From Anaeromyxobacter dehalogenans (GTDB lineage Bacteria > Myxococcota_A > UBA9042 > DTJE01): DNA of 20,175 nt. Under the pieces are notes generated by a model. That model searched no databases. It was not told the origin of the DNA and saw only the letters and a program-made list of their open reading frames with translations. The stretch covers positions 1-20,175 of the forward strand of contig DYKK01000018.1 of NCBI GenBank assembly GCA_020722625.1, read 5' to 3'. The position numbers were made by a program, and so were the translations under genes. Shown here piece after piece: positions 6,810-17,146 of this stretch (its first letter is position 1; each line of letters begins with the position of its first letter).

Positions 6810-9551
6810 TCACTCCTTTCTCACGGGGCCGTATCCCAGCGCGAACAACAATCGCCCGCACACCCTTGTTCCCTCGGCCAGGGCGGCCCGCACCGCCTCC
6901 CACAGACCGGCCGCGGCCGTGCCCCCGTCGCGGGACGCCTCGAACCCGAAGACCCTCGCGAGCCTCTCGGCCCCGGGGCCGTCCGGGAAGACGTCCTGCA
7001 CCGCCCGGTCCAGCACGAGGTGCGCCCGGTTGGACAGCCGCCACAGGAACCGATAGGCCCGCTCGAGCGCCGCGAAGTCCGCGACGAACCGACCCCCGCC
7101 CTCGCGCAGAGCCTTCAAGACCGCCAGGGTCCCCGTGGGGACGGGCGCGCCGAGGTCCAGCGCATGAAGGCGCGCCGCCGTCTCGATGTCGAGCATCCCT
7201 CCGGCCTCCAGCTTCGGATCGTAGGCGGTCCTGGACCGCGCCGCAACCCCCGAATGCTGCAAGCCCCTGACCCGCAACAGGTCTTCGACCAGGGCACGGT
7301 CGCGCAACCGGGACGCCGCGGTCGCGCGCACCCGGTCCACCACGTCGCGGCCCAGCCCCCGGTCCCCGGCCGCGACCCGGAAGTTCAGGGCCCCCAGGCA
7401 CTCGGCCCCACCCGCCTCCTCCGCGTAGTACCGGGCCATCTCGGACGACTCGACGAGGAGGGGTCCCTGCGACCCGCTGGGCCTCAGCCTCAAATCGAGG
7501 GTCAGCATGGCCCCCGCGGTCGTGCGCGTCGTGAGCAGGTGGAGGGTCCGGTGCAGCGCGGGCAGGACCCGCTCGGCAGGGCCTTCGTGGACGAAGACGA
7601 GGTCCAGGTCCGAGCGATAGCCCATCTCGCGTCCGCCGAGCCTCCCGAGCCCCAGGACCGCCAGCCCCACCGGTTCGCCCCCGAGGGACGCCCGAAGGGC
7701 CGCCTCGACGCAGGCGTCGGCCACCCCGGTCAGGGACGCGCCGACCTCCGCCTCCGCGTCGGGCGTGGCGAGGTCCCGCAAGGCCACGGACAGGACGTGG
7801 CGCCTTCGGAACAGGGCCAGGGCCTCGCCCACCTCCTCGGGGTCCGCCCGTTGCACGACCTCCAGGGCCTCCGTCCGGACATCGCTCGGGTCGGGCCACG
7901 CCCCCTCGAACCCGGTCAGGGCCTGCTCCAGGGCGGCCCGAGCGTCGCGCGCCAGGAGGTCCGCCGCCACCACGCTGCGCGCCCCGACCTCCGCGAGCCG
8001 CTCCAGGACCGACGGCTCGTCCCGGGACATCTCGAACAGGGGCCGGTGCGCGGGAGAACGCGCGAGACGCGCCAGGAAGGTCACGGCCCCGTCCGGCCAC
8101 ACCGACCGCGCCGCGAGCCCGACGATCCGCCGGTCCAGGCCGGGGAACCGGTCCTCGTTCCGGGGGTGCAGGGGGCTCGCCGGGGCCGTCTTCATGCGGT
8201 CCAGGAGGGCGAGGACCGCGTCCACGTCGCCGAAACCCAGCGCGCGGGCCGCGGCCTCGCGCTCGGGGTCGTCGCGGCCCCCGTCGAGGACCGTCGCGAC
8301 CGCCGAGGGGTCGTCGCCGTCCCCGTCGTCCCGAAGCCCGAAGAGGCGGTCCGCGGGGAGGGTCACGGCCTCGCGGTGGCGGTCGAGGAGTCCCCGGAGT
8401 CCCGGCACGTCCAGGCCCGGTCCCACCACGGCCGCCAGGGCCTCCGCCTGCGGACCCTGGAGCGGCACGTCGTGCGTGCGGCGGTCCTCGCGGTACTGGA
8501 CGAGGTGTTCGAGCCGCCGGAGGAACCGGTAGGCCCGCGCCAGGGCACCGGCCTCGGGCCCCGACATCGCCCCGACGTCCGCCAGGCGCGCCAGGGCGTC
8601 GAGCGTGCGCGGGGTCCGCAGGACGGGCCTCCGCCCGCCAAGGATCAACTGGTGCGCCGCGACCACGAGTTCCACATCCCGGATCCCCCCCCGCCCCAGT
8701 TTCACGTTGAACCCGCCCGGACCCGACCTCGCGGACCCGCGCAGGCGCCCGAGGACGCCGGCCAGGGCCGGCAGGGCTCCCGACACCGCGATGCGTGGAT
8801 AGACAAAGGCATCAAGCGACGCGACCACCCGGGACCCGAAGCCCGCGTCCCCGGCCACGGGCCTCGCCCGGGTCCACGCCATGCGATCCAGGGGGCTCCC
8901 GTATTGCTCGTAGTAGGCCACGAGGGCGTCCAGGGAGTTGGTCAGGGCCCCGGCCCGGCCCTCGGGCCGGAGGTCGTAGTCCACGCGGAGGCAGAACCCC
9001 TCGGCCGTGTTCTCGGACAACAGGGCCGCGGCCTCGCGGGCCACCGTGTCGTGCAGGTCGTGGAAGGTGCGGCTCCCGGTGCCCGGGAGGGTCCCGTCCA
9101 CGGCGTAGGCGACCAGGAGGTCCACATCCGACGAGGGGTTCATCTCGCACGCCCCGAGTTTCCCGAGCGCGATCACGGCCCAGGGGCACGCGAGGCGGAC
9201 TTCGTCCGGGTCGGCCCCGTGGCGCCGGCACACGCCTCGGAAGGCGTGCTCGAAGGCCGCCCGGACCCACGCCTCCGCGCAGGCGGTCAGCCACGGGAAC
9301 GAGGCCGTCACGTCGCCCGCGACCTGCTCGGCCACGGCCGCGGTCAGGAGGGCCTCCCGGCGCAGGGCCCGCAGCGAGGACGACAGGCCCGCCGCGCCGG
9401 AATGGGTCTCTGGAATCCCAGGGGAGAGCGGCTGTCCCCGGGCGAGGGTCAGGGCGTGCTCGCGCCAGCGCGGGTCCAGGCCGTCCGCCCACCGCCTGAG
9501 CGTGGGGGACCACGCGAAGACCCGGGCCGTGGCGGCCTCAAGGTCCACCAT
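6810..9551 (-). CDS. glnE: Bifunctional glutamine synthetase adenylyltransferase/adenylyl-removing enzyme
   Basis: GlnE attaches AMP to, and removes it from, glutamine synthetase in response to nitrogen status signalled by PII proteins. The 913 residues (E. coli about 946) contain both nucleotidyltransferase domains. The first has GKLGACEMNPSSDVDLL (130-146), DYDLRPEGRAG (191-201) and LGRGGIRDVEL (285-295). The second has GLGRLGGREMGYRSDLDLVFV (634-654), then RLRPSGSQGPL. The GxSD/D metal-binding signatures are intact in both halves, so both activities are expected. The ATG at 9551 lies inside the end of thpR (14-bp overlap), preceded by GGGGGAAG. It is followed by ilvE after 3 nt. No glnA or glnB is in the window. 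Confidence 0.95.
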   Translation of the reverse strand: MVDLEAATARVFAWSPTLRRWADGLDPRWREHALTLARGQPLSPGIPETHSGAAGLSSSLRALRREALLTAAVAEQVAGDVTASFPWLTACAEAWVRAAFEHAFRGVCRRHGADPDEVRLACPWAVIALGKLGACEMNPSSDVDLLVAYAVDGTLPGTGSRTFHDLHDTVAREAAALLSENTAEGFCLRVDYDLRPEGRAGALTNSLDALVAYYEQYGSPLDRMAWTRARPVAGDAGFGSRVVASLDAFVYPRIAVSGALPALAGVLGRLRGSARSGPGGFNVKLGRGGIRDVELVVAAHQLILGGRRPVLRTPRTLDALARLADVGAMSGPEAGALARAYRFLRRLEHLVQYREDRRTHDVPLQGPQAEALAAVVGPGLDVPGLRGLLDRHREAVTLPADRLFGLRDDGDGDDPSAVATVLDGGRDDPEREAAARALGFGDVDAVLALLDRMKTAPASPLHPRNEDRFPGLDRRIVGLAARSVWPDGAVTFLARLARSPAHRPLFEMSRDEPSVLERLAEVGARSVVAADLLARDARAALEQALTGFEGAWPDPSDVRTEALEVVQRADPEEVGEALALFRRRHVLSVALRDLATPDAEAEVGASLTGVADACVEAALRASLGGEPVGLAVLGLGRLGGREMGYRSDLDLVFVHEGPAERVLPALHRTLHLLTTRTTAGAMLTLDLRLRPSGSQGPLLVESSEMARYYAEEAGGAECLGALNFRVAAGDRGLGRDVVDRVRATAASRLRDRALVEDLLRVRGLQHSGVAARSRTAYDPKLEAGGMLDIETAARLHALDLGAPVPTGTLAVLKALREGGGRFVADFAALERAYRFLWRLSNRAHLVLDRAVQDVFPDGPGAERLARVFGFEASRDGGTAAAGLWEAVRAALAEGTRVCGRLLFALGYGPVRKE

Positions 9552-10149
9552 GGTCTTCCCCCGGGCCTCGGACCCCGGCGGTCGCCGCCCCGAGGCCGAA
9601 CTCGTCCAGCACCGTATGCTCCGCGCCCCGCGAGGTCAGGACGCTTCGGAACAGGATCACCCGGTCCACGGGGAATCGGGCCACCTCGTGGCCGGGCTCC
9701 TGTCGCAACGCGTCCCCGATCCCCCCGGGAAAGGGTTCGCGGAACCGGGCCAGGGTCAGGTGCGGGTGGAACCGGCGTTCCTCGACGGGCAATCCCCGGG
9801 AGCGCAGCGCTGCGGCCAGACCCTCGTGCAGGCGGACGCACTCCAGGGCCCCCTCCTCGACCCCGAGCCACAGGACCCGCGGGCGCCGCCCATCCGGAAA
9901 GACCCCGAGTCCGCGAAGCGAAAGGGTGAACGGTGCCTGCGCGGCGGTTGCCCCCCGGGCCGCCTCTCGCACCTCGTCCACCTCGCCCGCCGACAGGGCC
10001 GCGAAGAAGTGCAGGGTCAGGTGCCACTGGTCCGCGGGGACGAACCGGGCGTGGGGCAACCGGGGTTTCATCCGGTCCACCAGGGCCTGGATGGCACGGG
10101 CCGGCTCCTTGGGAGTCGGGACAGCGAGGAAGGCGCGGGTCGTCTCCAT
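9538..10149 (-). CDS. thpR: RNA 2',3'-cyclic phosphodiesterase (2H phosphoesterase, LigT family)
   Basis: A small cytoplasmic 2H-superfamily enzyme that opens 2',3'-cyclic phosphate RNA ends (historically '2'-5' RNA ligase'). The two catalytic HxTx motifs are present at residues 43-46 (HLTL, in WHLTLHFF) and 130-133 (HLTL, in HPHLTLARF), spaced as in the family. The length of 203 residues is slightly above the usual ~180, with the extra at the C-terminus. The ATG lies 4 nt after the TGA of the kinase gene and lacks a clear ribosome site, which suggests translational reinitiation from the kinase. The 3' end overlaps glnE by 14 bp. Confidence 0.93.
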   Translation of the reverse strand: METTRAFLAVPTPKEPARAIQALVDRMKPRLPHARFVPADQWHLTLHFFAALSAGEVDEVREAARGATAAQAPFTLSLRGLGVFPDGRRPRVLWLGVEEGALECVRLHEGLAAALRSRGLPVEERRFHPHLTLARFREPFPGGIGDALRQEPGHEVARFPVDRVILFRSVLTSRGAEHTVLDEFGLGAATAGVRGPGEDHGGP

Positions 10150-10153
10150 GAGG

Positions 10154-11824
<1,671 letters not shown>

Positions 11825-11900
11825 GGGTCGCCTCGATTCAGGCCCGGGGAATCACGTCCACGAGCAATCTACCACAATGCGTGGGACGGCACCCGGACGG

Positions 11901-13025
11901 TCACAATCTTGAAAAGGCGTCGAGAATCGCGGAACGGGCCGGGTGGTCCATCAGGAACTGCACGGTCAGGAGCCGCGTCGCGCGCCCCAGGACCACGGGA
12001 GACGCGGCCCCCCGCACCCACAGCCGGACCTCGCGCGACTTCGCCCGCTCGGCCGCCTCGACGAGAGGGGACGGCGCGCGGTCCTTCGGGCCCAGGGCCA
12101 GGAGCATCACGACGACCCGCCCGTCCGGCGAGGCCCGGTGGTCCGCGATGCCCGGCACCCGGAGGTCTCCGGACTCGGACTGGAGCACGCCGTCTTCGAT
12201 GCGCACCGGGGCGGGACGGGGGGAGGGACCGCGGAGGTCCGGCGGTGCAAGTCGGACCAGGCGGATCCGCCCCCGGCAGACCTCGAATTCGTGGGCGAGC
12301 ATCGCGACGAAGACCGGCTCTCCCCCGCGCCCCTCCACCTCGGCCAGCCCGGCGAACCGGCGCACGCACTCGTCGGGCTTCACGCCCTGGAGGGCCTCGG
12401 CCTCGACGTTCCGTCCGCCGAAGAGCGGGCGGAGGTCGGCGGGTTGCCCCGACTCGGCGTCCACGGCCAGGACGCGGGCGTCGCTGTATGGATGGGCGCC
12501 CCCCAGGAAGCCCTCGGTCCTGACGATCCACGAAAACGACGCCCCCGAGGCGCCGAAGGGCCGGATCGCCTCGCGATGGTAGTAGAGCGAGGCCAGGTCC
12601 GGGTCCGCGGCGGCGAGGCGCTTCAGGTCCGGCCTCTTCTGGTCGCCGGGGGGAAACAGGACCCTCGTGTCGTCCCCCGCCCGCCACGACAGCGTCGCGA
12701 ACACGGATTCCGGCGTGTCGCCGGCAGGCTTCCCCTGGGATCGGGCGTCCACCTCGAACCGCGCGATGGAGCCGTCCCGCCGCACGTAGAGCCATCCAGG
12801 AACCCTTCTGACATCGAGGTCCGACCCGTCCGGACGGGCCGTCGCGATGAAGGAGCCTTCCGGGGTGACCACGGCCGCGAGGGGCATCGGCTCCGCGGGC
12901 GCTTCGGGCGCCGCGGCGTCCTGTTCCGCGCCGCCCGGGGCGGACGGATAGGGTTCCCGTTCCTTGCAGGCCAGGCCCTGGGTCGCCAGGACCAGGGCCA
13001 GGATGGCGACCCGCGGTCCGCTCAA
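11901..13025 (-). CDS. Lipoprotein with DUF3298-like region
   Basis: A 374-residue predicted lipoprotein: hydrophobic signal MSGPRVAILALVLATQGLAC, lipidation at Cys20 (the lipobox GLAC is imperfect at -3), then an Ala/Pro/Glu linker. The central part contains EGFLGGAHPYSDARVLAVD and SGQPADLRPLF (about residues 180-210). This resembles the GGAH...tG..L.L.dLF pattern of the DUF3298/RsiV-PdaC family, a weak match by eye. No enzyme motif is seen. The start is TTG at 13025, overlapping the stop of the upstream peptidase gene in a TTGA arrangement. GGAGGTGA stands just before it, so translation is coupled. The last sense codons before the TGA (TTT TCA AGA TTG) are AT-rich and unlike the rest. A 76-bp gap separates it from the kinase. 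Confidence 0.8.
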   Translation of the reverse strand: MSGPRVAILALVLATQGLACKEREPYPSAPGGAEQDAAAPEAPAEPMPLAAVVTPEGSFIATARPDGSDLDVRRVPGWLYVRRDGSIARFEVDARSQGKPAGDTPESVFATLSWRAGDDTRVLFPPGDQKRPDLKRLAAADPDLASLYYHREAIRPFGASGASFSWIVRTEGFLGGAHPYSDARVLAVDAESGQPADLRPLFGGRNVEAEALQGVKPDECVRRFAGLAEVEGRGGEPVFVAMLAHEFEVCRGRIRLVRLAPPDLRGPSPRPAPVRIEDGVLQSESGDLRVPGIADHRASPDGRVVVMLLALGPKDRAPSPLVEAAERAKSREVRLWVRGAASPVVLGRATRLLTVQFLMDHPARSAILDAFSRL

Positions 13026-14050
13026 TCCTCACCTCCGACCGGCGTGGGAGCCCCCGCGCCCCCGCCGGTGACCGCGCGCACGATCGCGCGGGACAGGGTG
13101 ATGCGACCCGCGACCCCCATCGCGTGGGCGTCCGCCCCGGCCCGCTCCCCGCAGGACACGAAGAACACGATGTCCCCGTCCACGGCGGTCTCGGACGGCC
13201 GGACGCACCGCGCGATGGCCTGCGCGCTCATCACGGCGGCCCGCGCGCACTCCGCGCCGGACAGGGCCGCGTCCGTGACCACCACCCCGACGGTCGTGTT
13301 CGCCAGGGCGCGGACCCGTTCCCCGAGCACGCCCCGGAGGACCAGGGCCTCGGCGTCCGCGAAGGTCCCGTCGTCGCGGCGGGCTCCCGCCACGCACCGC
13401 CCCGTGTCCGGGTCGTACACGTTCCCGAAGGCGTTGACCACCGCGAGGGCCGTCACGGTGACCCCCCCGGGGGCCTCGACCCCGGCGAGCCCCACCCCGC
13501 CCCAGCACGCCCGCGCAAGTCCCAGGGCCTTCCCCACCGTGGCGCCGGTCCCGGCGCCCACCCTCCCCTCGGGGAGGCCGTCCTCCCGCGCGGCCTCGCA
13601 GGCGGCTCGGCCCATGCGCCCGTCGGGTCGCACGCGCCCGTCCCCGACGAAGAGGTCAAAGACCGCCGCGGCCGGGACGCTCGGGACCCTCATGGTCCCG
13701 ACCGGAATGCCCCGACCCCGCGTTTCGAGCCAGGTCAGGACCCCGCCTGCCGCGTCAAGTCCATAGGCGCTCCCGCCGCAAACGACGACGGCGTCGGCCC
13801 ACGACACGGCGTGATGCGGCACGAGCGCGGACACCTGCCGGGTCGAGACCCCTCCCCCGGAGGCATGGGCGGAATACGGGCTCGGCCGTGGCAACACGAC
13901 CACGGTACATCCGGTGAGGGCCGAGCGGTCCTCGGCGTGTCCGACCCGCACCCCGGGGATCCCGGTGCATCCAGGCGGAAGCGGTTTCAACAGGCCGGCG
14001 AGGTCGTCCGTCACGGTGGTATTGTCCGGCAGCCCGGAGCGGATCGGCAA
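13022..14050 (-). CDS. S58/P1-family N-terminal-nucleophile peptidase or amidohydrolase
   Basis: A member of the DmpA/NylC-type family: aminopeptidases or amidases that mature by self-cleavage. Family motifs are GIPGVRVGHAED (30-41) with LTGCTVV, CGGSAYGLDAAGG (91-103), GAGTGATVGK (166-174), VVNAFGNV (204-211), ANTTVGVVVTDA (250-261) and DGDIVFF (291-297). By analogy with NylC, which cleaves between Asn266 and Thr267, autoprocessing is expected between Asn251 and Thr252, freeing Thr252 as nucleophile. The length of 342 is normal. The start is uncertain: TTG at 14050 is the first candidate after an in-frame stop, with no good ribosome site, and GTG at 14014 is an alternative. The gene lies 36 bp after dnaJ and overlaps the lipoprotein gene by 4 bp. 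The natural substrate is unknown. Confidence 0.88.
   Translation of the reverse strand: MPIRSGLPDNTTVTDDLAGLLKPLPPGCTGIPGVRVGHAEDRSALTGCTVVVLPRPSPYSAHASGGGVSTRQVSALVPHHAVSWADAVVVCGGSAYGLDAAGGVLTWLETRGRGIPVGTMRVPSVPAAAVFDLFVGDGRVRPDGRMGRAACEAAREDGLPEGRVGAGTGATVGKALGLARACWGGVGLAGVEAPGGVTVTALAVVNAFGNVYDPDTGRCVAGARRDDGTFADAEALVLRGVLGERVRALANTTVGVVVTDAALSGAECARAAVMSAQAIARCVRPSETAVDGDIVFFVSCGERAGADAHAMGVAGRITLSRAIVRAVTGGGAGAPTPVGGED
13029..13036 (-). promoter_or_regulatory. Ribosome binding site that fixes the TTG start of the lipoprotein
   Basis: On the minus strand GGAGGTGA, a perfect anti-Shine-Dalgarno match, ends 3 nt before TTG at 13025 (6 nt from the GGAGG core). It lies inside the last codons of the upstream peptidase gene. 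This supports the TTG, since no ATG or GTG stands at suitable spacing. Confidence 0.75.
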
Positions 14051-14086
14051 GAACGCGGCTCGAACCCCGGACCCCGGCGACCCCCG

Positions 14087-15019
14087 TCACAGGCCCTCGG
14101 CACGCAGTTCCTCGGCCAGGCGGCGGACGCGCTCCGAGGGGCGTTCCGGGATCACCGGCAGCAGCCGGGCGAGCAGGTGCCCGCGGCGACCGTCCGGTCC
14201 CGGGGCGCCCTCGCCCTTGAGCCTCAAGTGGGTCCCCGCCTGGGTCCCCGCCCGGACCTTCACCTTCCTCGGCCCCGTGAGGGTCGGGACCTCGACCGTC
14301 CCCCCGAGGATCAGGGTGGACAGGGGAACCCGCACGTCGCACCGGAGGTCGGCCCCGTCCCGCGAGAACCGCGGGTCCGGCTCGACCCTCACGTCCAGGT
14401 ACAGGTCCCCCCGCGCCCCTCCCCGGGGGCCCGGATACCCCTTCCCCTGGACCCGCAACCTCTGGCCGGTCATGATGCCCGGGGGGATCTTCACGTGGAC
14501 CTTCTCGAATCCCCCGCCCGGGGTGGGGATCGAGAGGACCCGCTCTCCGCCTTGCACCGACTCGTAGAAACTGATGGGCAGGTCCATGCTCGCGTCCTGC
14601 CCGCGCGCGGCCCGGCGGGGACCGGCGCCCCCGCCTCCGAACGGATCCCCCCACCGGACGTGGACGCGCGACCGCCCCCGGCCCCCGCCCCCGAACAGGG
14701 ACTCGAACAGGTCCCCGCCCAGGTCGAGGCCAAAATCCCGGAAGATCGACTGGAAATCGAACCCCCGGAAGATGTCCTCCTGGGTGTATCTCCTGTGGAA
14801 TCCTTCGGATCCGAACTGGTCGTACTGCTTGCGCTTCTCCGGGTCGGACAGGACGGCGTAGGCCTCGTTGATCGCCTTGAAGCGCTCCTCCGCCGCCTTG
14901 TCCCCAGGGTTCCGGTCCGGGTGGAACTGCATGGCGAGCCGGCGATAGGCCTTCTTGATGTCCTCGGGACCGGCGTCCCGCGTGACCCCGAGGACCTGGT
15001 AGTAGTCCTTGACCGACAT
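14087..15019 (-). CDS. Type II DnaJ/CbpA-like Hsp40 co-chaperone
   Basis: A cytoplasmic J-domain protein that stimulates DnaK ATPase activity and delivers unfolded clients. The J domain is residues 1-70, with the HPD motif at 33-35 and YDQFG at its end. A Gly/Phe-rich linker (72-125) and a C-terminal client-binding domain (about 140-300: [61 protein letters not shown]) follow. The four CxxCxGxG zinc motifs of classical DnaJ are absent, making this the CbpA/DjlB-like type. The length of 310 is typical. The ATG is preceded by a modest GGGGTGA. It is the first gene of the minus-strand block and is divergent from the membrane protein gene across a repeat-filled gap. No dnaK or grpE is nearby. Confidence 0.92.
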   Translation of the reverse strand: MSVKDYYQVLGVTRDAGPEDIKKAYRRLAMQFHPDRNPGDKAAEERFKAINEAYAVLSDPEKRKQYDQFGSEGFHRRYTQEDIFRGFDFQSIFRDFGLDLGGDLFESLFGGGGRGRSRVHVRWGDPFGGGGAGPRRAARGQDASMDLPISFYESVQGGERVLSIPTPGGGFEKVHVKIPPGIMTGQRLRVQGKGYPGPRGGARGDLYLDVRVEPDPRFSRDGADLRCDVRVPLSTLILGGTVEVPTLTGPRKVKVRAGTQAGTHLRLKGEGAPGPDGRRGHLLARLLPVIPERPSERVRRLAEELRAEGL

Positions 15020-15068
15020 GGTTCGTCACCCCGGGTCGCCTGCGATTGCGCGACCCGATCCGGGCGCA

Positions 15069-15074
15069 ATTATG
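15069..15074 (-). promoter_or_regulatory. Possible -10 element upstream of dnaJ
   Basis: On the minus strand CATAAT (5 of 6 to TATAAT) sits in an AT-rich patch about 50 nt before the dnaJ ATG. The best -35 at a 16-nt spacer is TTCCAA, only 3 of 6. An alternative sigma factor is possible. This is a weak call. Confidence 0.3.
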
Positions 15075-15171
15075 AGCATTCCACCGAGGATTGGAAGGGA
15101 GGGTCGCCCGCCGGAGACCACACCGAATCGTGGTGTCCCGCGGTTTGTGCCTTGATCGGGAGAGAGGATCG

Positions 15172-15415
15172 AGGTCAGGTTCAGGGGACAGTGGGCAGTG
15201 ACAGGGGGGAGTGACAGGGTCAGTGACAGCGTCAGGACCACGTTGGTCGCGATGAGCGGCGTATGACGACCGACCCACGTCCACCGCGACCCCGGACCCC
15301 GGACGCCGGACGCCGGATCCCGGATTCCGGACCCCGGCAAGGCAGTGACGGAAAACAGGTTCAGGAGACAGGAACAGTGGCAGGGTCGGTAACAGTGGCA
15401 CGGTCAGGGTCAGGT
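15172..15415. repeat. Composite intergenic repeat, locus 2 (opposite orientation)
   Basis: This covers most of the 15020-15437 gene-free gap. Read on the minus strand from high to low coordinates it holds: a CACTGTTCCTG/CCTGAACCTG block (15415-15341), a period-7 array of about seven GGGGTCC-like heptamers (15337-15286) ending GGGGTCGCGGTG, a spacer, CAACGTGGTCCTG (CAACGTGG at 15245-15238), and then CTGTCACTGACCCTGTCAC and CCCCTGAACCTGACC (to 15172). The order and orientation match the repeat at 1-175. The part nearest dnaJ (15020-15171) holds only the possible -10 and a small ACACC/GGTGT hairpin (15120-15136). Confidence 0.85.
15286..15337 (-). repeat. Period-7 heptamer array, second copy
   Basis: On the minus strand: GGGGTCC, GGAATCC, GGGATCC, GGCGTCC, GGCGTCC, GGGGTCC and GGGGTCG in register, followed by CGGTG exactly as at 37-46. 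Variation is confined mainly to the third and fourth bases of the heptamer. Confidence 0.85.
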
Positions 15416-15437
15416 GGGACGCGACGAGGGGAACGTG

Positions 15438-17132
15438 GTGGCGAGTTCGGAGGACGCCGGCCCACTTGCCGTGACGACCGGGCCGTGGTACGCCTTCGCC
15501 CGATGCCCGGGGGTCACCGGGCGGCTCTGCGGTGGGCGCATGGACTGGACGCGGTGGTTTGCCTCGCGAGGGTTCTACGGGGCCTGCCTGATCGGGCTGG
15601 TCCTCGTCGCCGCCCTCGTGCTCGACGTCCCGCAGGGATGGAGCGACCAGGAGGTCCGGTCCTCGTACCCACTGTCCGTGGGACCGTTCCTCGTCCTCTT
15701 CGGCCTCCACGGGGCCGGCCGATCCCTCGCCCTGTGGGCGGTCCTCATCGCGCTGGCCCTCCACGCGGGCGCCCTGGTCGTCACGCACCGTCTTGGACCG
15801 AAGGCGGCGGTTCCGGAGGATTCGGCCGCTGGTCCTCGGTCCCGCTCGATCTTCGGCCTCTCGGTGGCCCTGGTCCTCGCGTCCGTCGCGGGGCTCGCCT
15901 GGACGGGGGGGACCCAACGGCCCGCGCGGGCCGCGGACCCTTCCCGGCTGCGGGTCCGGGCCGCCGATGCCCCAGGCGGTCCGACGACTCAGGTGGTCGA
16001 GGAGGGCGCACTGTACGAGGTCCCGTACGCCGACGGCGCGCGGACCCTCCTGTTCGGGGTCGCGTCCCGAGGGCCGTACGCCCTGGAACGGACCCGCGAG
16101 GGACGCCTCCGCGTGCACCTCCCGGGTCTGGCGGACGAATCGCGCCCGTCCGTCCTCGGCGTGGAGGCGCGCCGACCCGCGGTGGGTCCACCGGCCGGGG
16201 GGCCGTCCGGCCCGGTCGCGGCGCCCCGCTGGTTCGGCCTCGCGTGCGCGGCCCTGGCGGCGCTCGCCGTCGGGGTCCTGGCGCGCCGGGGGCCGGCCCT
16301 GGCCCCGGGGGACTGGCGGACGGCCTCGTGGATGACCGCATCCTTCCTGGCCCTGCTGATCCTCAACCCCCTGATCGGCTGGGGTCGTTCCAGGTCCCCG
16401 CTCGCGGCCGCTTGCGGAGGCGCAGACGTCGCCTGGTCGGCGGTGGTGCGGGGTCCAGGCGACGTGGCCTTGTGGCTCGCCTCGATCCCCGCCGAGGTCG
16501 GCCTTCCGGGACCCTGGTGGTTGGGCCTCCTGGCCGGCGCGACGACGCTCTTGCTGGTCACGGCGGTCCTGGCGGGCCGAGCGGGGCGCGCGTTCCCGTC
16601 GGGCGCGGTGAGGGCTATTGCCGGCGCCGGCGCGGGGCTCGCGTCCCTCGTGGGGCTCGCCTGGATCGCCCACTCCCTGGGTGGGGTGCCGGCGGTCGCG
16701 TCCGGGGCGGACCTCCTGCGCGTCTTCGAGGCGGACGTGCTTCCCCGCATCCCCATGGACGTCGAGGTGTTCCGCGCGGAGGTCTCGTCCCCGGGGCCCT
16801 ACTTCGTCCCGGCGGTCGTGGGTCTCCACGCGGCCGTGGTCGCGTTCGCCTCGGCCTACCTGCTCTTTCGGACGGCCCGCGGGCGCACGGGCAGGACCGG
16901 CCCCGGGAGGACGGCGGTGCGGGCGGCCACGTGGACGATCCTGGCCGTGGCCGGGGTCCGTTCGCTCGCGGCGGCGCTGTTCGATGCCCCGGGAGGGGTC
17001 CTCCCCGTCGCGCTGATCGCCCTGCTTGTGGCCGCGCTCGCCCCCATCGCGGCGCGGTTGCATCCCGACTGGCCCGCCGCGGGCCTCGTGACCGGCGTCG
17101 CCGCAGGAGTGATGCTTCTGGCCATGCCTTGA
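15438..17132 (+). CDS. Multi-pass membrane protein of unknown function
   Basis: I do not recognise a family. From GTG at 15438 the product is 564 residues. A hydrophilic N-terminus is followed by about four membrane helices (roughly residues 45-155). An extracytoplasmic hydrophilic segment of about 105 residues (155-262) comes next, and then six to eight further helices to the C-terminus, which ends inside a helix. No ATPase, transporter signature or catalytic motif stands out. Start choice: GTG at 15438 has GAGGGG 6 nt upstream. ATG at 15540 (MDWTRWF) would drop 34 residues but has a poor ribosome site; GTG at 15414 lies in the repeat. Codon bias supports a real gene. It precedes the MDR oxidoreductase by 14 bp, so the two probably form an operon, divergent from dnaJ. 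Confidence 0.75.
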   Translation: MASSEDAGPLAVTTGPWYAFARCPGVTGRLCGGRMDWTRWFASRGFYGACLIGLVLVAALVLDVPQGWSDQEVRSSYPLSVGPFLVLFGLHGAGRSLALWAVLIALALHAGALVVTHRLGPKAAVPEDSAAGPRSRSIFGLSVALVLASVAGLAWTGGTQRPARAADPSRLRVRAADAPGGPTTQVVEEGALYEVPYADGARTLLFGVASRGPYALERTREGRLRVHLPGLADESRPSVLGVEARRPAVGPPAGGPSGPVAAPRWFGLACAALAALAVGVLARRGPALAPGDWRTASWMTASFLALLILNPLIGWGRSRSPLAAACGGADVAWSAVVRGPGDVALWLASIPAEVGLPGPWWLGLLAGATTLLLVTAVLAGRAGRAFPSGAVRAIAGAGAGLASLVGLAWIAHSLGGVPAVASGADLLRVFEADVLPRIPMDVEVFRAEVSSPGPYFVPAVVGLHAAVVAFASAYLLFRTARGRTGRTGPGRTAVRAATWTILAVAGVRSLAAALFDAPGGVLPVALIALLVAALAPIAARLHPDWPAAGLVTGVAAGVMLLAMP

Positions 17133-17146
17133 ATCGAGGAGTCTCC

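Noticed and set aside
5782..8100. N-terminal extension or fusion of the RsmI-like protein
   Set aside because: The frame stays open upstream but lies over ilvE and glnE in a different phase and shows no conserved sequence; the family motif begins right after the TTG at 5781.
15026..15340. A minus-strand open frame of about 104 codons between dnaJ and the membrane gene
   Set aside because: It is a translation of the heptamer and CACTG repeats; no codon bias or ribosome site supports it.
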